Source of the DNA: Pisaster brevispinus
Lineage: Eukaryota; Echinodermata; Asteroidea; Forcipulatida; Asteriidae
NCBI GenBank assembly: GCA_023634235.1
Contig: JAMKCF010000001.1
Coordinates: 4,591,140-4,655,139, forward strand
Reading direction: 5' to 3'
Length of the DNA stretch: 64,000 nt
Shown piece by piece: positions 10,410 to 23,900 of this stretch (position 1 is the first letter of the stretch; the number at the start of each line of letters is the position of its first letter). Made by a program: the position numbers and the translations under genes. The notes under the pieces were generated by a model. The model ran no database searches, was not told where the DNA came from, and saw nothing but the letters and a program-made list of their open reading frames with translations.

Positions 10410-11460
10410 ACCTTCTTCACAATGCAGCTATTAGTACACTCTACAGCTCAAAAGGCCTACATACTTTTGACAAAATTCAAAACAGTTGAAAACACTGAAC
10501 ATTTGAAAGATAAAAGTGTTTTGAAAAGCGTCGAACTTCAGACCCCGTTTTTTTTGTGTATACTAGTTTTTGTGTTGTAATGCGGTTAGTATGTTCCAGT
10601 TCGTTGCGTTTGTTGCGAAGTATTTGCGATAATTGAAAAATCTTAAAGGTGTTATGTCATTGCATCTCAGTAAAAAAACACAAACAAACAAACAAACAAC
10701 ACAGGAGAGGAAAAATAGTACGTTATGCCTGTGCTTAACACAGGTAACAATTTGCATTGTAATTACTCAAAAGAAAATATAATTTGTGTTACTTAAAAAC
10801 AATGATAACAATATTATTCCCAATATTTTCCCATCTCGCAAGCTCAGAACCCGATGTTGGGAAACAGTGAAAACTTCGATTGTTGTTATTGCCATTTGAA
10901 CAAACAAGTTTTACATTTGTTTTGTTGTCTTTTTTATAACAGCTATTTTCTCGTGACTCAGGAGACCAATTGAGCCTCAACTTTCACAATTTGTTAAATG
11001 CCTATGTTGGTAAAAAATAAAGAGCATATAATGGCGTCTGAAAAAAAAAAAAAAAAACTAACAGACAAACATTTTCACCAGTACTGTCCGCGTGATGTAA
11101 GTTGTTCCATAGATGATATCAAGTTTAAGAGCCGCCGCATTGAACACCAGTGTAAGGCAGACATGGGAAGTGTACAAAAACCAACCCGAGTTTCACATGG
11201 GTTTTAAAAGTCATGCACGATTGGCCACAGACTCCCCGAGGCAAAATCACAAAATGCTTTTGTGTTGTGTAGTTTTCCACTGTGTAATTGAGTGTGGTTC
11301 AAGCGAGTATACGAGAAATTAACACACACATAAAATATATAAAAATGGATGGGGCGGGGGGGGGGGGTGGTGGGGACCTAAACCAACTCGTACCGACCGC
11401 GCAGGAAATCGGCTTGTAAATGAGCTGGCGGTCAAAATGTACATCTAAAGTTTTCAAATC
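10410..11460. other. Intergenic sequence, nothing assigned
   Basis: It contains short AAAC and poly-A/poly-G runs. No exon, RNA gene or element end is supportable. Confidence 0.35.
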
Positions 11461-11470
11461 GCGCTCGACT

Positions 11471-11770
11471 CAACCTCTTCCCCAGGGTGTGTCGAGCAGT
11501 ACGAGGTTGACTGCTCTCTCACCCTGGTATTGGAACATTTGCATATCCAAAAATGTTGGATACGTATGCAAATTAGAATAGTCTGACTGCATATCGAAAT
11601 TCACATCTCGTGGTCCTGTACCAGATTTAGTAGCTTGTATGTATTGGAAACATGTACATGTGCTAATGTAATGTTGTTGTCCAATCAGGGTCCAAGTGAG
11701 GAGTTTCCATCCCAGGGTTTACTATTTACAAACATGGTTGGACATAAAGTAAACCATGGGGACGAGGTTG
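11471..11770. mobile_element. MITE with 9-bp target duplication (copy 1)
   Basis: This 300-bp element is flanked by identical CGCTCGACT (11462-11470 and 11771-11779). Its ends are inverted: CAACCTCTTCCCCAGGG against CAACCTCGTCCCCATGG read from the other side. A second copy lies at 42926-43242. A 9-bp duplication is characteristic of Mutator-like elements, though the superfamily is not proven. No ORF is present. Confidence 0.85.
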
Positions 11771-11779
11771 CGCTCGACT

Positions 11780-12225
11780 AGACACGATTTGAACTACTGG
11801 ATACGACTATACAATGATTTCTTCGTTTTCCTCAATACAAACACAGAACCGTGTTCAGAAGGTCTTGCATTAATTCACCTCTAGCTGTTCTTAGAGCCAC
11901 CAAGTTTGTCCAAGAAAATTATATTTTGCTTCTCACTTTCCAACCCACGCAATGAACAAACATTTTTCTGCTTTAGTTGAGTTTAACATTCGTGAGGGGG
12001 AATACTTACAGCTACTACAATCTGTGTCAATCGAAATTTCTTGTTGTGACCTAAGGGATTACCAAATCAACAAAGTTTTGATTTTTGGCAGGAAGTGTCT
12101 GTTTTATATGACAGTCAGCGTCACGTATTACCCCAGGTGGATGTAGGGGTGGGGGTCAGTCATAGAGGTTAGCTAATGGGAATTGGGTGTATTATCAGTG
12201 ATGAAGAGTGTCGGATGGTTGTATG
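11780..12225. other. Intergenic sequence, nothing assigned
   Basis: No exon or repeat is recognised. Confidence 0.3.
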
Positions 12226-12229
12226 GGAC

Positions 12230-12660
12230 TAAGTAGGGTTGTTGGTGGAATGATGCTGGCTGGTTTTGGGGATGATGGTGTTGGCTGTTGGGTTGATGCT
12301 GGGTGGTTGTTGGGATGATGCTGGGTTGTTGTTGGGATGATGCTGTTGGCTGTTGGGTTGATGCTGGGTAGTTGTTGGGATGATGCTGGGTGGTTGTTGG
12401 GATGATGCTGGGTGGTTGTTGGGATGATGCTGGGTGGTTGTTGGGATGATGCTGGGTGGTTGTTGGGATGATGCTGTTGGCTGTAGGGTTGATGCTGGGT
12501 GGTTGTTGGGATGATGCTTGGTGGTTGCTGGGATGTTACTAAGTGGTAACTGGGATAATGCTGGGTGGTTGTTGGGTCATGCTGTTTGGTTAGTGGGGTA
12601 ACTCTGGGTGGTTGTGGGATGATGCTGGGTGGTTGTTGGAATTGATGTTGTGTGGCCAGA
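12230..12660. repeat. 22-bp minisatellite
   Basis: The unit is GGGATGATGCTGGGTGGTTG plus TT, with about 18 copies and single-base variants such as TGTTGGCTGTTGGGTTGATG. Because the period gives 66 bases per 22 residues, the minus strand stays open and yields a spurious His/Pro/Asn/Gln-rich frame. Confidence 0.9.
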
Positions 12661-13099
12661 GCCATGCTCCCTTCAAAAGTAGAGAGAAATACGACTCGAA
12701 ACAAATGTGCTCTCTCTTGCTCATAGCTAAAAAATAATGGAAACGAGAGTGAGCATAAAGGTCGCGACCCCAAGCTTAACCTTTTTATTGTAAGTAATGT
12801 TAAACACAAAGTTTTATGAGACACTTGAGCACTCGGGCGCACTTGGGTTTCCTACATTATTTACACTGCTTTTACATACCTCCATCTTCTACCAAGAAAG
12901 GATCTTTCCGGTTGAGTACCATTCAATATTATTTCTCACGAATGGGATGCTGACCTATGATAAGTTCTTGCATAATCATTCGAGGCTTAAGTTTTCTCCT
13001 GATGTATTAAGGTGTCATATTGTGAGAAGATTAGTAAAAAATATATTTAAAGAAAATTGAAACTGGATGCTGTGTCACATAAGCTTGCAGTCATCGGTC

Positions 13100-13345
13100 A
13101 AAAGGAGTAGTTTAATTTAGTATTCACTTGTCAAATAAACTCATTCAAATTATTTAGGTAGCAAATATCATTCAGTTTCGCAAAAGCCAGCAGTAAGAGG
13201 TTGGTCAACCTTTAAATTAAAATGAAGTAGACATTTTTAAAACTCAATGTAGTCTTGGATGTCTATAAAGGAAATATAAAGCCTGAAACGAACCTGAATG
13301 GGAAAAAGCGAAATTGAACGCACTGCAAGCTTAAACATATAACTT
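13100..13345. mobile_element. Non-autonomous derivative of the transposon at 57667-59115
   Basis: It shares AAAAGCCAGCAGTAAGAG, GGTCAACC and, near the other side, GAAACGAACCTGAATG and GCGAAATTGAACGCA with the subterminal regions of the larger element. The middle is deleted. Confidence 0.6.
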
Positions 13346-13461
13346 GTTACTACAAATTAAGGAAAGATGAGTGAATTTGAAATGCTGTTCATAAAAATGG
13401 TGTAATACTTTATTGATTTGATTATTTTTGTTTTATTATGATCATTAGTATTATTATTATA

Positions 13462-13470
13462 ATCATGTTT

Positions 13471-13501
<31 letters not shown>

Positions 13502-13506
13502 TTTTG
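13462..13506. repeat. (TTTA)n microsatellite
   Basis: About eleven ATTT units, followed by a poly-G run. Confidence 0.9.
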
Positions 13507-13559
13507 TTTGGGGGGGGGCAGGAAAACCGAGAGAATATATATACAGCCTAGGTCCCTTA

Positions 13560-14520
13560 ATAAAAAAAAAAAAAAATTAGACTGATTAACAAACAAATGA
13601 AATACCCCAGCACATGGAATTGAATCTAAAGTAGAGGACCGGACGGTGCACGGACGGGCTTGATGAAAAAGGGGGGGGGGGGTTGCAATAGTATGAGCTG
13701 CTACTTTTATCCCTGCATATTTAATCCCCTACAGTCAGTCTCGTGACAGTTTTCTTCTTGGTCTGGTAGGATAGCCCCCATCTCCACATATCCATCTCCT
13801 GAAGTGATGGTGATCTGTTTTTAGATTTAGAGGAGCATGCATACACAGACAATATAACACAAGCCGTACCCAATCATTCTCAAAAATGGATCCTTGTGGA
13901 GCATTCTTTTGTTCGTTCCTTTGTTCCTGCACTTAACAGTTTCCCAAGGAAACACAAATTTCCTTTGTGGAGCACCCCGGTCTTTAGAATTTCCATGTGG
14001 AGACCTTTTGTTTTCCCTTTTTTGTTTTGTCCTAAGGTCTTCATAAAGTACGGAATATGAGCCCACACAGACATAGGGCAAACACCTACATTTGGGGACT
14101 TGACAATGTCCCTTTTTTGTCTGTACTCAAACTTGGTGGCAAGAGCTACATTGTGCACACATTCCATTAGAAAACCTTCACCCAACTGGGGACCATTTTG
14201 TACGCTGTTGTTTGTTTCTTTGTTTGTTTGTCTGTCTGTTTGAATGTGTACAAACTATGAATAGAGAACAACACTTTTCGGGAGTCCACTGTTATACATT
14301 GTGTAAAGACCCAAACGAGGGCCCTTCCGCTAGCCCACTCGCGTGTGAAAACACCGGAAATCTGTGACCTCATAATTTTTTTCCCCCTTTTTTGTTTAAC
14401 TTTTCAGCAAGAAACAACCTCTGGGATCCGGTTTGTAGGGTCTTGTTATTTGCTATAATCCTCCTTTTCTGAGGAATTACTCTGTGAGTTCCAAATGAAC
14501 AAAGGATAATTGTGTTTGCA
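13560..14520. other. Intergenic sequence with internal TGTGGAG-containing repeats
   Basis: Phrases such as CCTTGTGGAGCATTC, CTTTGTGGAGCACC and CCATGTGGAGACC recur at 13890-14010. No gene is supported. Confidence 0.35.
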
Positions 14521-14522
14521 GT

Positions 14523-14706
14523 TCCATAGACCTTATGCACATGACGTCATTTAATTAGGGCGCCCTCGCCTAGAGGTCAAACGGAGGTTGTTAATTGGCC
14601 AATCGTGTGCGCCGTGCGTACAAATCTGTGCGATTCGATTGTTTCGTCACCGTTTTACCTCTAAGATGGCGGCTGAATGACGGCAATGCAAAATGTCTAT
14701 TGTGTC
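14523..14706. mobile_element. Probable MITE with imperfect inverted ends
   Basis: The left end CATAGACCTTATGCACATGA is inverted at the right end (CAATAGACATTTTGCATTGC on the other strand). Internally TAGAGGTCAAACGG pairs with CCGTTTTACCTCTA. No clear target duplication was found. Confidence 0.5.
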
Positions 14707-15029
14707 AAATTTCACATTCCTGTCTGTGAATAAGAACATAAATCCGTGTCATTTTTAATTGGTGGAATAAACATCACGCAGTATCCAATATTTTGCCAAG
14801 TTTTCCTGCCACAATGCCCCAAGATTTAATACTGAATCCATTATCGGTAACTATGTTGGATGACGCTTCGTAGGGTCGTTTCCAACATAATCGTTTCCAG
14901 ACGAAAAAAGGTCGTGTGACAACGAACAAGGTTTATAATAATTAACATATACCTGTTTATGTTTGTAGTCTTGTCATTTAGCCTTCGAGAAAGACTCTGC
15001 TAGGGTCGAGACGTCAGGCCACTAACTAT

Positions 15030-15120
15030 TTTTTTGCAATAGTAATAACAATAGTAACACAGCACTTATAAGGCGCGCATTATCTGTGGGAACATTCAAA
15101 GGCGCCGGTCTGGGAGGAAA
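15030..15120 (-). repeat. SINE/LINE 3' tail
   Basis: On the minus strand GCGCCTTATAAGTGCTGTG is followed by an AT-rich (ATT)-like run, the usual end of retroposons in this window. Confidence 0.4.
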
Positions 15121-15411
15121 GAAAAAAAACCTCAAGTTCATGAAAAGGCCTGTCTGAAAAGATTTGTTTTAACTCTGCGTGACATCGTCAAAAAAAATCC
15201 CACCATTTCACCCTGCCTTACTTTTTGAGTAACAGTTTGAATTTAGCGCGTATTACATTTCTGTGAAGAACCAAATCACTTTTAAATCACCCAAAGCATT
15301 AGATAAAGACCCTTTTGACGAAGCAAAATCAACTCAAGCAAAATTGTAATTTGAGATGAGCCCACATGTATTTCTTTGAATAACACCCTTTGTTTACACA
15401 ACTTAGCAAGG

Positions 15412-15515
15412 CTGAGTAATTGCTGTACATTTCCTATGGGAATTCCTGGAGAGCGGATCATTGTTGGATTGTGTTAGTGAAAAACAAAACCCTGATAGTA
15501 TTAAGACATTTGTGG
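15412..15515. repeat. Dispersed repeat shared with 3085-3190
   Basis: See the partner copy for the shared phrases. Similarity covers about 100 bases. Confidence 0.6.
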
Positions 15516-15724
15516 ATTAACATTTACATTTATGGATCTTATTCTGAGCCATTCTTGTGAGAACTGGAACCAAATTGGAAAATTTGCACGACCAGTCCAC
15601 AAAGCCAAGTCGGTTACAAGAGGTAGATCTGGGTAGACCTGTGTTGATGTGCAGATTGTGTGTACATGCCAGGAACAAATTTCACAGGTCATACATTTTT
15701 TTTTCACACAACTCCGGAAAAAGA

Positions 15725-15850
15725 AGCAATTACAGTAAAGCATCTTGCTCAAGGACAGAAATGTCATGACCGGGATTCGAACCCACACCCCGATGAAATA
15801 ACCATCAGAACTTAAACTCGATCCTCTAAACCGCACGTCTATGACAACAC
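15725..15850 (-). repeat. tRNA-Leu-type SINE, head portion
   Basis: On the minus strand a degenerate A-box is followed by GGGTTCGAATCCCGGTCATG and CCTTGAGCAAGATGC, diagnostic of the same SINE as at 59825-60150. Confidence 0.75.
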
Positions 15851-15859
15851 ACAAAGTGA

Positions 15860-16580
15860 GGATTTTTGAGGGAATTTGATTTGCATGAACAGGATCATAC
15901 TTTTAATGGAATCTTTGAAGCCGCCAATCCCGCCATTTATTAACTTTACATTTTCTTTACTAAATACACAATAGCTTACTTTTACAACAACAATTTACAA
16001 CTATTATGATGTACAACACACCCATTATCGCGTTATAGACTACCTCAGCACCTCACGACGCTTAGTGATAATGCTAAGCAATAAGGCGTTTCTGGCTGAA
16101 TCCTGTTTAGCCTGTACGTGGACAGGGTACGGATATAACTACATAGCCACAGATCGGTCCTAAAATCGGAAAATTTATTATGGGTTCTGCGTGTTTAACA
16201 ATTTTACTATTATAAATCGGGTCCCTACCAACCCCCCAACATAGTGAACAGCTATTTTTAGATAAACTACTTATAATAAATAAATGTTACTGTGGTTCAA
16301 TACTTGATTTTTAATTTATAAAAGCTTGGTGGTCTGGCTAAATGCCTAACAATAGTCATAACCCCTTTCAAAAACTTCACAATAATGCCCAGGTTTATGC
16401 CTACACAATTAAGACCTTGTTACATACACAGATAAATATGAATAGCGCCCTCTGTTGTCAATTATCATACTTCACCAACATCATTGGCAGTCCAGCAGAA
16501 ATGAATGCTGAGATTCAGAGTTGTAAAAGATAAGTCTGTCTCTCCCTCCACCTTATTTCTAAGGCAATAGTGAAGACACA
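15860..16580. other. Intergenic sequence, nothing assigned
   Basis: No exon or repeat is recognised. Confidence 0.3.
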
Positions 16581-16589
16581 ACATATCTC

Positions 16590-16815
16590 AGGGTTCGGAA
16601 TTAAACCCGGGCTCCTGTTCCAGAGGATTTTACCCATTTCTGAGTCAAATTGAACCGGAGAGAGGTTAAACAAAATGGGGTGTCAAGTCGATTTATGAGT
16701 CAGCTTGACCAATCTCTTGGTTATTTCTGACACAGATTCAGTCTCATATTGACCCGAAAATAGGTCAGACCATTCGGGACTCAAAATCTGTGTCAATTCT
16801 GACCGGGGAGATTTT
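16590..16815. repeat. GACCCG-type degenerate repeat
   Basis: Spaced variants of TTTCTGAGTCAAATTGA, TTGACCCGAAAATAGGTCA and TCAATTCTGACCGG recur. Related sequence occurs at 47450-47800, 48530-48740 and 60985-61080. Confidence 0.5.
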
Positions 16816-16819
16816 AGAG

Positions 16820-17771
16820 CGCAGTTCACCCTCCGAGGAAGCATGTGTACTGTTAGCTGTCTCGGCAAATCACCTATTAGTGCATTACTGTCTCATTTTA
16901 TTTTGTTTTTCGTTACCTCCCCCAACCCTCCTTCCAGATAGTCCCATTCCATTGCAATCTAAATCATTTCAAACGATAAACTTATAAAATACTGCTCACA
17001 TTTGTTGTTGATGTTTTAAAAAAAACCCGATCAATCCTTTGTAACTACGTGGGTTTCTTACGTAATCTTTTGAACAAAAAATGTAATTTGTCAAACGTAA
17101 ACAATTAAAAACATTACCTTAATATTGGAATACTTCAAAGGGACTTTTATGAATGTTGTCAAACAGTTGCAAGCCTACTTAAAGTAAATTTTACACATTT
17201 TTTATTAACTTGTTATTGAATTTGTGCTGTCAGTGTGCTATTGCAAAACGTTTTAGGCTCATTAAATTTTTGGATTAGAGCAGAGTTTCCTCAGGTCACA
17301 ACTATACATGATTATAATTGTATAATTAATTTAACCCTCTAGCGTCAGCACGTGTACGACAGCTTCAGTAAGAATGACTTTTTTAAAAGTTAATAACTTA
17401 TTAATAATGACAAAATCGTGACACGCCGGATTAAAGCACCAAACTTTGCACACATGTTTAAGGGGTCCCATGGAAGCATATAAGAGGGCGTGCCCGGTCT
17501 GTCATCTCCAGGTCAGTAAACTAAAGGGATCAACTTTGTCCACATAGCTCTGCCTGAGTGTTTAAAATAGAAGCTGCATGGTCATTTGTTACACGTTTTA
17601 ATAATATGCAGAAGCGGCCCTCTATTGATGAACAGATGATAGACAGTATTATAAAACAACACGAACTTTGACGTCAGCTTGACCTTGACCTAGGTCACCC
17701 AAACCGGGCACCTCTCCTCTAGAATGATTCCGTTGGACCTATATAATAACTGTTAAAAAAACTCTGGTGCT
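16820..17771. other. 3' flank of gene B
   Basis: Likely 3' UTR and downstream DNA of gene B on the minus strand, with a polyadenylation hexamer at about 17206-17201. Nothing else is assigned. Confidence 0.4.
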
Positions 17772-17965
17772 TTAATCACGATTTTGCCAAAAATTTGCCG
17801 CCGGACTAGGAACTTCATACGCCGGATTGATGAGCTCAGGGGAACCGGAATTCTTTTTCTTTTTGAGAGCGGAGACAATGGCAAAGATAACCACAGCAAA
17901 AAGCAGGGTGCACAGGACCACAACGACCCATAGCGTAAAATCCACAAGTTCCAGTTTGCTTCCAT
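17772..17965 (-). CDS. Gene B exon 9: transmembrane helix, tail with NPAY, stop
   Basis: This terminal exon joins in phase 1 after ATTGAAG. It encodes a stem (GSKLELVD), a 23-residue hydrophobic helix (TLWVVVVLCTLLFAVVIFAI), a KKKK stop-transfer and a 30-residue tail ending in TAA at 17774-17772. The tail contains INPAYEVP, an NPxY match. Family knowledge links such motifs to PTB-adaptor binding and clathrin uptake; use here is inference. An AATAAA on this strand lies at about 17206-17201. Confidence 0.8.
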
Positions 17966-20900
17966 CTTCAATGATACGAGAGAAAAGAGCGAAACACAAA
18001 AGAGAACTGTTATTGAAAAAAAAAATTGTCTGATAGGTTAACATTATTGTTTATGCAATGTAAAATTAAGAGAAAACGATTAAATTGACACATTTTCAGA
18101 TATGATTCCGGATTCTAAAGGATTCCTTATCCGGTTCCGGAAGGCAAAAAAGAAGAGAGGAACAAAACAACTAACAAAAACCGAGGTTTCTAACATGAGA
18201 CTTTCAAGTTGTTCAATATTTTTTTTAGGGGGAGAGACAAAAAATCGTTCCAAAGTTGTTTTGCTTTTTCTTTTAATACTCGTGTATTTTGAAAAGAACG
18301 CAAAACGATTACATTATTTTTTTGTTTTAATAGAACAAAAATACAACCCACAAAAAGAACACATTGGACATTTTTGAGGAGTTGCTTTCCATTTCATTGT
18401 AGCTACCCAGCGTAAAAGTCAGATAGTTTTAACAAGCACCTTGTTCTTTTGGCCTTGTCACGTGAGACAAATGACGGCAAATCGTTGAACTGTTGTTTTG
18501 TATGTTCTCTGTAAACAGTTGGTACCCAGTTGTTACTACCTGGCTATACGGCAACTTACGATTGAATGGCTTCTGACTGGCACCCCCGAGCAAAGATATT
18601 GACTATGATTGACTATATTGATATGGAGACCGCCAAAATAGGGCAAACTAGTTCAGTTGGTAGAGCGCCGGTACGTTAATCTGGAGGTCGTTGGTTCAAG
18701 TCCCACTCCAGTCAATTTGTCTTTGCTCAAACCCAAACTATTGATACCTGTATATATGGCATTATGTCAAAATTCCCTTTTTTCGAAAGGTGTCGCCATG
18801 TCCAGCGTAAGGGGTTAAGTTTTACTGAATGCCAACCATCAACATAAACAATTACCAATTTCACAGAGTTTGCCCGTAAACCCGAGCTGACAGCTGCATT
18901 TGATTACGTCAAGCTGGGCTTCAACAGCCACACACTGTCCACCGTTTTCGCAATGATGGCTATCGCAGGGGTCAATAACTGAAAGAAATTATGAACAAAC
19001 TTAATTTAAACAAAAGTAAAGTCAAGCTGTACTTTACAAAATTGGCGTAATTGAAGCTTTGGTAAAAACACTTGTCCCCCTCCCCAATCGATTGTGGTCG
19101 ATACAAATAATCCACAAGTTCAGAGTTCTCAATGTGTCAATTAACTTACAATGTATGTAGTTCATGTTTCTTAGAATAAATCACTAAAAATTAGTATATA
19201 ATACACAACCATTTACCATGAACTTTTGAATGAGAATTATCATGAATTACAATTACAAATTAATCAGCAACAAGTAAACTATAATAATGAAACTAATATT
19301 TTTAAGTGATACATAAGCAAACTACATGTAAAGAGCCTCAACAATGGAAAGGTGTTGAGATTGTCTGTTCATGTTTCTCAACTCCAGTTAAAAAACAAGT
19401 ATGCTGAGTGAGATTTGGACCTTTTGGGCGTGTCTAGCGGGCACTCCCCACCACTGAAAATGTCTGGCACGGGCCATTCATGATACTTGGGACTATACCG
19501 AACATTTTCCAATAGGTTTCATCAGGTTAACTCTCCAGCTGATCTAGCTCAACTTTGATGCACCGGTTATATACGTCTGGCAGGCCCCGCCCAGCACTGA
19601 AAATGTCTGGCAGGGGCCATTCATGATACCTGGGACTATACCGAACATTTTCCAGTAGGTTAACTCTCCAGCTGATCTAGCTCAATTTGGGGCCCTCCTA
19701 AATGTCCCCCATGACCACACCCACCAGAGTGTGCTCGGCAGACGTCCATTTCCTTACAGGGGCATGTACATGGACAATTGCTGTAAACATGGAAGTTGGT
19801 TAACTTTCCAGCTAGGCTGACCCCCCCCCCCCCCCCCCGGCCTCCCGGTCTAATACTAAGTTCAGAGTTCGGCACATTAAAAGTCCCCGTCCTAACCCAA
19901 ACCAACACCTCCCCCAAGAAAAATGTGAAGTAACATTGTCCCCCCCCCTCCCCCGAATTTTCTGTTAGGCCTACACTCATTAAAACACTTCGTCGTGGCA
20001 TCGTACACTCCGCGACTGTACCGTTGTAAACAAATTGTGTTTACTCATTAACGGTACACTCAAAAATCGCGAAATTTCGCAAGTTCCCTAATGGAACATA
20101 GCCGGATAAGTCTATTACCGACAGAATTAGCTTGGGGTGAGTCATCGACCTACAGTCACCTTTAACTTCGAAGCTCCTTAGAGAATACGTTGACATTGGA
20201 TACACTCTATAAGGTCAAACAACCAATCATTCTGTCACTGGCTTTGCTATTGCAGACATCATGCAGACCCCAGCTGTTTACTGTAAGGCGGTGAAGCTGT
20301 GGTTTCAGGGTAGGCCAAGTAAATAAGATACCTTGTTTCTCAAAAGACTGGTAAGCAGTGCAGTCAAATGTAAAACAAAGTTGGATTTGAGTAACATTAT
20401 TTTCTTTTTGTAGCGACTGAGTGTGCATGATGCACACATTGAATTATTATTATTTTTGTTTGCCTTTTGGGGGTTCTTTCGATTCAGTGAACCTGTGTAA
20501 GTCTATTGATACCATGTTAGAAGAGTTGGAAGAGCTTGTGAGCAGTCAAAATCAGTTTTGCACGTAATTTGTAAACGGTACAGTCGACGAAAGTACTACC
20601 ATGTTGCACAGCATGGGACTGTAGCACACTGCAGCGCAGGGTTTTAATACGGGGAAAACTATACACAAATTAAAAACAAAATATTATTATCTGAACGTAC
20701 TGCCACGCTCAATGAATTTTCTTAACCCTTGGTAGAGGGGACGCATCAGTTTGCACTCCAAATAAAAACAAACAAACTGCATACCCCTTTAATGATTTCT
20801 TCAACCACACAATTAAGCCTATGTAATTGATCCACTACATGTCAGCCACCATTCTAAGGTGTTTCCCAGACCAGGGTAATCTAGTCTGGCCTCAGGGAAT

Positions 20901-23900
20901 ACAAAACATTAAAAAATAAATAAATAAACATACCCTTGATTGACAGTAATGGGCAGTTAGCACTGCCCATGAGGTAATGGGTTGTTTATGGTCCTGGTTT
21001 GTTTTTTACCCTGAGATATATATTTTTTTACATCAAGCCATTACCAGCCATGCCTAACTATAGTGACTGGGGTCAGCTGTGACCCACTGATGGATAAGTA
21101 ATCACCAAAGTACTTTGCCAGGCTGTCAGTCTAGAAATGTTAGCTTAGGTTGAACTGTGGGAAAAAAATGTTACACAAGGTTGCAAGCCCATCCCCCACC
21201 CACCCACTGGTATGTGTAATTATTAGGGGATGTGAAGTCCTACACTTCTTTAGAAAACCAATAGAATGTCATGGAATGCAATTAGGAAGTAATTTGCACC
21301 CACTGCTAATTTACTTATTGCATGTAATGAGCCAACAGTCAAAACTGCATGCACAGGTTTGCAATAAAGAGACTTAAATACCCACCTTCTGTCTCGCACT
21401 GCAATCCCGTGAAGCCAGCGGGACATGTACAAGTGTAACCGGTGCTGGGATCTTCGGCACAGGTAGCGTCATTCAAACACGGACTTCGATTGCAAGCTGT
21501 CGAAAAGTACAACAGGATATCACTCGTAAGCCATTGTGCACGTTATTGTATCACTAATTTGAATATCTGCAGTTACGCTGATATCTTATAATCGTCTGCT
21601 GTAGTACCGACGTAGTAGTAAGTATTCGTTCATAGAGTAGCGTAAATGGGGTGGGGGAGGGCACGTGCAACCCCTTTCCCAATTGATGTCAGTTCTGAGA
21701 TTACTAGAACACAATGAAACACACTGAGATTACTAGAACACAATGAAACACACTGAGATGGGGGGGGGGGGGTGGGTTACACCATGACACATATCTGGCA
21801 TCCAATAGATGCCAAGAAGATGTGCGCAGAAGAGACGTAAAAACCTGGCCGCCCTGAAGGTTGGAAACCGACTATTGAATATAGACTCAACTTACATGGG
21901 TTAACAACCAACGAGAAGTCACCAAACGTAGTGATTGCGCCCTCATCGCTCAGCAGCTCTTGATTCGGACCAACGGAAGAGTACAGCTTGACCGTATATT
22001 GGAGCGATTTGTCTGCTAGTGGTAGTGTTTGATAATTGCGCACATCGGACGCAACGATGTATTGCTGCAGCGACTCTTCAACACCGTAAGGCCCGTACTT
22101 AATGACGTAATTATCCACATTGCCATGCAGTGGCGGGAACCAATTGAGGGCTAGCCTTCCATCGTTTTTCTCCTGCAGTACTATGGCCGCGGGCGGAAGA
22201 GGCCCTGTAAATAATTAATCAAAATAAGTATTATATAGTAGGACAGGTAGGGATAATTGTATTGGGTTTATAAAAACAAAAAATGCCTTTGATGATACAA
22301 AACATGGAACTTGGCACTATAATCAGAGTATATCAGGAATTCAATAGCTTTGCTAAATGGCCTTTGCAACATGTTTTATATGTTGTTGTTTTTTTACAAA
22401 AAAATACAACCCCCCTAAAAAACAACAACACCAACAACAAACAAACAAACAAACAACCCAACAAACACCCCAAACAAAACAAAACAAAAAACAACAACAA
22501 CAACACAACCCAAAAAATCAATTACTAAATGGGTATATCAGTAGGAAACATAAAACAAATAATTAAATAAATAAATACATAAACAAATCAATACAAACAT
22601 AAATACAAAAAGAGACAGCACCAACGACAAGCAATTAAACAAATGTCAAAGTGGCTGAATTTTGTTTAGTTTTTTTGCATTTTATAATACCTTAAACTTT
22701 TGTTATTTCTCCTACTGCCTTTGACCAAAATATTCTTCTCGTGACAAACTTTGACTAAGTGCCATAAATCATGTTTGTATCATCAAATGCAAAATATCAC
22801 CTAAATGCCGTATTAAACACAATTCCCTAGTCAGTTCCACAGTTTCCAAGTGGCCTGACCCATTGTTTTAACTTGGTTAAAATGAAATGTTAATTCTAAA
22901 TTTGTGACAAATTTGTATATGATTTTGACAAAGATTCTTGGTCATACTGAACCAGAAATGGTTCATCCTTGGTTCAGGCCCCACTGGAACTGGAAGTGGA
23001 CCCCGGGTCAATTCTTGAAGGCTTTATAACGCGTAGGCCTGACTTGTTTTCCAGTCAATATGGAAGAGATCGCTGCTACCGAACTCATCCAACGTGTGTC
23101 TTCAACCCTGACGTCAACTCATGTACCCACTGTACTGTCCGTTCTCCCATTGCAGCCGTCTTTCTTGTAGCCAAGAGAAATGATTCTGATTTGGTCTTTA
23201 TACAAAATGTATTTTTAAGCATAAACGCTTAAAGGATTTCAAGCTATTTATTTATTTGTTTATTTTAAACTTGTTACGTTTATAAGCAGCCAGGATATAA
23301 CCGTAAAATTTGTCAACTGTTATAAATCCACACTTACGGCGTTTGGTACGCAATACTCTACCCTTTAAGTCCACGAAACAGGTTGTTGGTTAAAGTGTAA
23401 CACTTTCGGCTGACTCCCGGAAACGGTGATTTTTGTAAAGAATGTTACCCATAATATTTACGGCAATTTGTCTTTGCACGAGTGCTGTCAGAAAAACATC
23501 TACTACCAGTACAAACACAGTGAAATTGTGTTCCAGAGCATGTTCCTCTACTCAGTATACGTACGTGTTGATTGGCGCAGAGAAGCAACAGTCGTTGCAA
23601 TTCCGTTTGTTATGATCGCTACCGATATGGAGTATTCGGTCCCAGGGATGAGGTTAGTGACACGGAGGTCGGGATGTCCAGACAACGGCCACGTGTCAGT
23701 CTACAGAGAGCAAGAAAGTCGGAAGAAACAGACGATAAAGGAATTACTGAGAATGTTTCCAAAGCACCTACAGGTTGGCCCACGGAAACTTGTGATTTGA
23801 CGGGAACGCACCTGAAAAACAGCCCCTTTTTTACAGTTTTAATTTATTTACACGTAAGTAAGCGGTGTATTGTTTATTTAAAGTTAGTACGGAGTTAATT

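Noticed and set aside
12195..12842. 215-codon minus-strand frame rich in His, Pro, Asn, Gln
   Set aside because: It is the 22-bp minisatellite read in frame; the flanks have no splice or promoter support.
18641..18712. A tRNA gene-like sequence with A and B boxes
   Set aside because: Multiple copies, no proper acceptor-stem pairing and a shared tail show that it is a SINE head. The same applies to the Leu-type heads at 38310, 43270, 55110 and 60150.
22969..23232. 87-codon plus-strand frame in a GC-richer patch
   Set aside because: No domain and no splice context. I also tried it on the minus strand as the missing FN3 half, but stops interrupt it.
23426..23898. Two overlapping plus-strand frames (124 and 108 codons)
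   Set aside because: The better explanation is the minus-strand FN3 exon 23700-23565, which has splice sites, a correct phase and a domain motif.
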